NCBI GenBank assembly: GCA_030037575.1
Contig: JASHRB010000731.1
Location: 1-6,036, forward strand
Source: Candidatus Sulfotelmatobacter sp.
Lineage (GTDB): Bacteria > Acidobacteriota > Terriglobia > Terriglobales > Acidobacteriaceae
Direction: 5' to 3'
Length of the DNA: 6,036 nt
The position numbers were made by a program, and so were the translations under genes. Positions 4,965-6,036 of this stretch are shown in pieces (the first letter of the stretch is position 1; every line of letters begins with the position of its first letter). The notes under the pieces are model-generated. The model saw only the letters and a list, made by a program, of their open reading frames with translations. It had not been told where the DNA came from and made no database searches.

Positions 4965-5882
4965 CTAGCCCTCGCGTTGAAAGCGGTAGCGCCCTGCGCG
5001 CTGCCGCGCCGCGGCCTCGGCGACTTTTAAAAACGCCCGTGCGGCGTGCGAAAGGCCGGCTTCTTTGCGATAGATCAATCGCAGCTTCCGTTGGATTCGC
5101 AGCTCGCGCACCGGAACCCGCACCAATTCCGCCCGCGCCACTTCGGTCTCCACGCTGATCTCCGGCATCAGCGCCACGCCGTTTCCCAGCGCGACAAATT
5201 GTTTGATGGCCTGCAGCGTCGGCAGTTCCACATCCATGTGCAGCGGGGTTTTGTGCTTCTGAAAAGTCTGCAGAACTTTTTCCCGATAGGGCGACGCGAC
5301 GATATGGGCCACAAACGATTCGGCGCCCAGTTGCCGAATGCTGATTTCCCGGGCCGTGGCCAGGGGATGCTGGGGAGGAACCACCAGCACCAGCTCGTCG
5401 AGGTAGGCCACCACCGAGTGCAGGCCGGTATCTTCCGGTTTGTAAGAGACGACGCCCAGTTCGGCGTTATGTTGCAGCACATGATCGGGCGTGCGGCTGC
5501 CGAGCGACCGCTGCACCGAGATTTTGATCATGGGATGCAAACGCCTGAACTCTGCCAGCACGGCAAGCAGGTACAGCGAGGTGAATTCGTTGGCCGCGAT
5601 CGCCAGTTTTCCCTTCTGCAGTTCGCGCAATTCGCGCAGCGATTCCCGGGCGTCGCGGCGCAAATTGAGCAATTTTTCGGCATACTCGATCAAGACTTGC
5701 CCGGCATCGGTGAGAATGCCTTCGCGCGACGAGCGGTCGAACAAGGGCTCGCCCAATTCGTCTTCCAGCTTGCGAATGGTCTGGCTTACCGCCGACTGCG
5801 TGCGGTAAAGCTTTTCCGCGGCTCGAGAGAACCGGCGCTCGCGCGCCACCGCCAGAAACACTTCCAGCTGGGATAAATCCAT
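4965..5882 (-). CDS. LysR-family transcriptional regulator
   Basis: The 305-aa product has the usual LysR length and plan. A winged helix-turn-helix lies at about 3-62, with FSRAAEKLYRTQSAVSQTIRKLEDELGEPLFDR (18-50) as its signature, followed by a linker helix at about 63-90. The ligand-binding domain runs from about 91 (GKLAIAANEF), through the lobe hinge region, to near 295, and includes GNGVALMPEIS and a C-terminal RKLRLIYRKEAGLSHAARAF segment. LysR regulators act as tetramers and usually control a divergent gene in response to a small ligand; the ligand here cannot be inferred. ATG 5882 is the natural start, as the HTH begins at once; its Shine-Dalgarno is poor. The upstream region holds an inverted repeat and opposed promoters, consistent with autoregulation plus control of the gene starting near 5978-5996. 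Confidence 0.93.
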   Translation of the reverse strand: MDLSQLEVFLAVARERRFSRAAEKLYRTQSAVSQTIRKLEDELGEPLFDRSSREGILTDAGQVLIEYAEKLLNLRRDARESLRELRELQKGKLAIAANEFTSLYLLAVLAEFRRLHPMIKISVQRSLGSRTPDHVLQHNAELGVVSYKPEDTGLHSVVAYLDELVLVVPPQHPLATAREISIRQLGAESFVAHIVASPYREKVLQTFQKHKTPLHMDVELPTLQAIKQFVALGNGVALMPEISVETEVARAELVRVPVRELRIQRKLRLIYRKEAGLSHAARAFLKVAEAAARQRAGRYRFQREG

Positions 5883-5890
5883 ATCTTGTT

Positions 5891-5921
5891 GCGCTAATGC
5901 AACTTAACATTTCATTAGCGC
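5891..5921. promoter_or_regulatory. Inverted repeat upstream of lysR, candidate LysR operator
   Basis: GCGCTAATG (5891-5899) and CATTAGCGC (5913-5921) are perfect 9-bp inverse complements separated by 13 nt, so the half-sites lie about two helical turns apart. A further CTAATG occurs at 5942-5947. A smaller inverted repeat, GTTGC-N6-GCAAC (5888-5903), overlaps the left arm and contains a T-N11-A spacing seen at LysR boxes. The site begins 9 bp before the lysR ATG and covers the plus-strand -35, a position fit for autoregulation. Binding by this LysR is inferred from position and symmetry. Confidence 0.6.
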
Positions 5922-5931
5922 TGCTTATTAT
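5904..5931 (+). promoter_or_regulatory. Sigma70-like promoter for the gene divergent from lysR
   Basis: TTAACA (5904-5909, one mismatch to TTGACA) is followed by a 16-bp spacer and TATTAT (5926-5931, one mismatch to TATAAT). Transcription would start near 5938, some 40-58 nt before the candidate start codons at 5978 and 5996. The -35 lies inside the inverted repeat at 5891-5921, so a protein bound there would touch RNA polymerase. Confidence 0.55.
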
Positions 5932-5957
5932 AGCAGACGGTCTAATGATGCGTACAA
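5927..5957 (-). promoter_or_regulatory. Candidate lysR promoter with exact TATAAT
   Basis: On the minus strand 5932-5927 reads TATAAT, the perfect -10 consensus. The best -35-like word, TTGTAC (5957-5952), lies 19 bp upstream and is weak, as expected for an activator-dependent or low-level promoter. Transcription would begin near 5920, giving lysR a leader of about 38 nt. Its -10 covers nearly the same bases as the plus-strand -10. Confidence 0.4.
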
Positions 5958-5977
5958 AATTATCAGTTTTGCTTCAC

Positions 5978-6036
5978 ATGGCTCCGCCTCGTACCATGAA
6001 GCTTGGGCAGCTGTCCGCTGCATCGATTGAGGGCCT
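5978..6036 (+). CDS. Start of a gene divergent from lysR, cut off by the window end
   Basis: Two in-frame ATGs, at 5978 and 5996, open a frame that stays clear of stops to the window end. It reads MAPPRT then MKLGQLSAASIEG, with the last codon incomplete. Only 13-19 residues are visible, so no family can be named. Support comes from position: it lies downstream of a good promoter and back-to-back with lysR, the classic arrangement for a LysR target. Neither ATG has a good Shine-Dalgarno, so the start is undecided. Confidence 0.35.
   Translation, partial: MAPPRTMKLGQLSAASIEG

Noticed and set aside
5046..5876. Plus-strand open frame (276 codons) antisense to lysR
   Set aside because: His/Gln-rich composition typical of antisense frames; the LysR reading on the other strand is unambiguous.

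Overview
The window looks like a chromosomal segment of a GC-rich Gram-negative bacterium. Outer-membrane beta-barrel genes with signal peptides, and a metallophosphoesterase of the UDP-diacylglucosamine hydrolase type, point to a two-membrane envelope. The beta-barrel family (N-terminal GNVFFGYSY, central NGWE and GGGLDYKL, terminal STGIVLRF) and the STAS protein resemble, from memory, families common in Acidobacteriota; this placement is inference and was not searched. I see no phage genes, transposase, CRISPR array, tRNA or rRNA.

Layout. Positions 1-489 (minus) hold the N-terminal 163 codons of a DedA/VTT-type membrane protein whose 3' end lies outside the window. A 181-bp divergent spacer follows. 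Positions 671-2084 (plus) are a two-gene operon: an LpxH-like metallophosphoesterase and a family 2 glycosyltransferase. Their reading frames overlap by 146 bp, and the second gene has a strong Shine-Dalgarno inside the first. A good intrinsic terminator sits at 2144-2180. Positions 2181-2382 carry no recognisable gene.

Positions 2383-4261 (minus) are a tandem array of three related small outer-membrane beta-barrel genes. The copy nearest the glycosyltransferase (about 2383-2960) is a pseudogene with at least one in-frame stop and several frameshifts. The other two (3038-3586 and 3749-4261) are intact. A single-domain STAS protein (anti-sigma factor antagonist type) is transcribed divergently from the array and most likely starts at a TTG at 4544. 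Convergent to it is a LysR-type regulator (4965-5882, minus).

The region upstream of lysR (5883-5995) is AT-rich and dense in signals: a 9-bp inverted repeat, a good plus-strand sigma70-like promoter, and an exact TATAAT on the minus strand lying over the same bases. A divergent gene probably begins at 5978 or 5996 and runs out of the window.

Functionally, the left half is envelope-related (membrane VTT protein, lipid-A-type phosphoesterase, glycosyltransferase, outer-membrane barrels) and the right half is regulatory (STAS, LysR). There is no clear evidence for a wholly new system. The most notable points are the long dual-coding overlap, the birth-and-decay barrel array and the compact divergent lysR control region.
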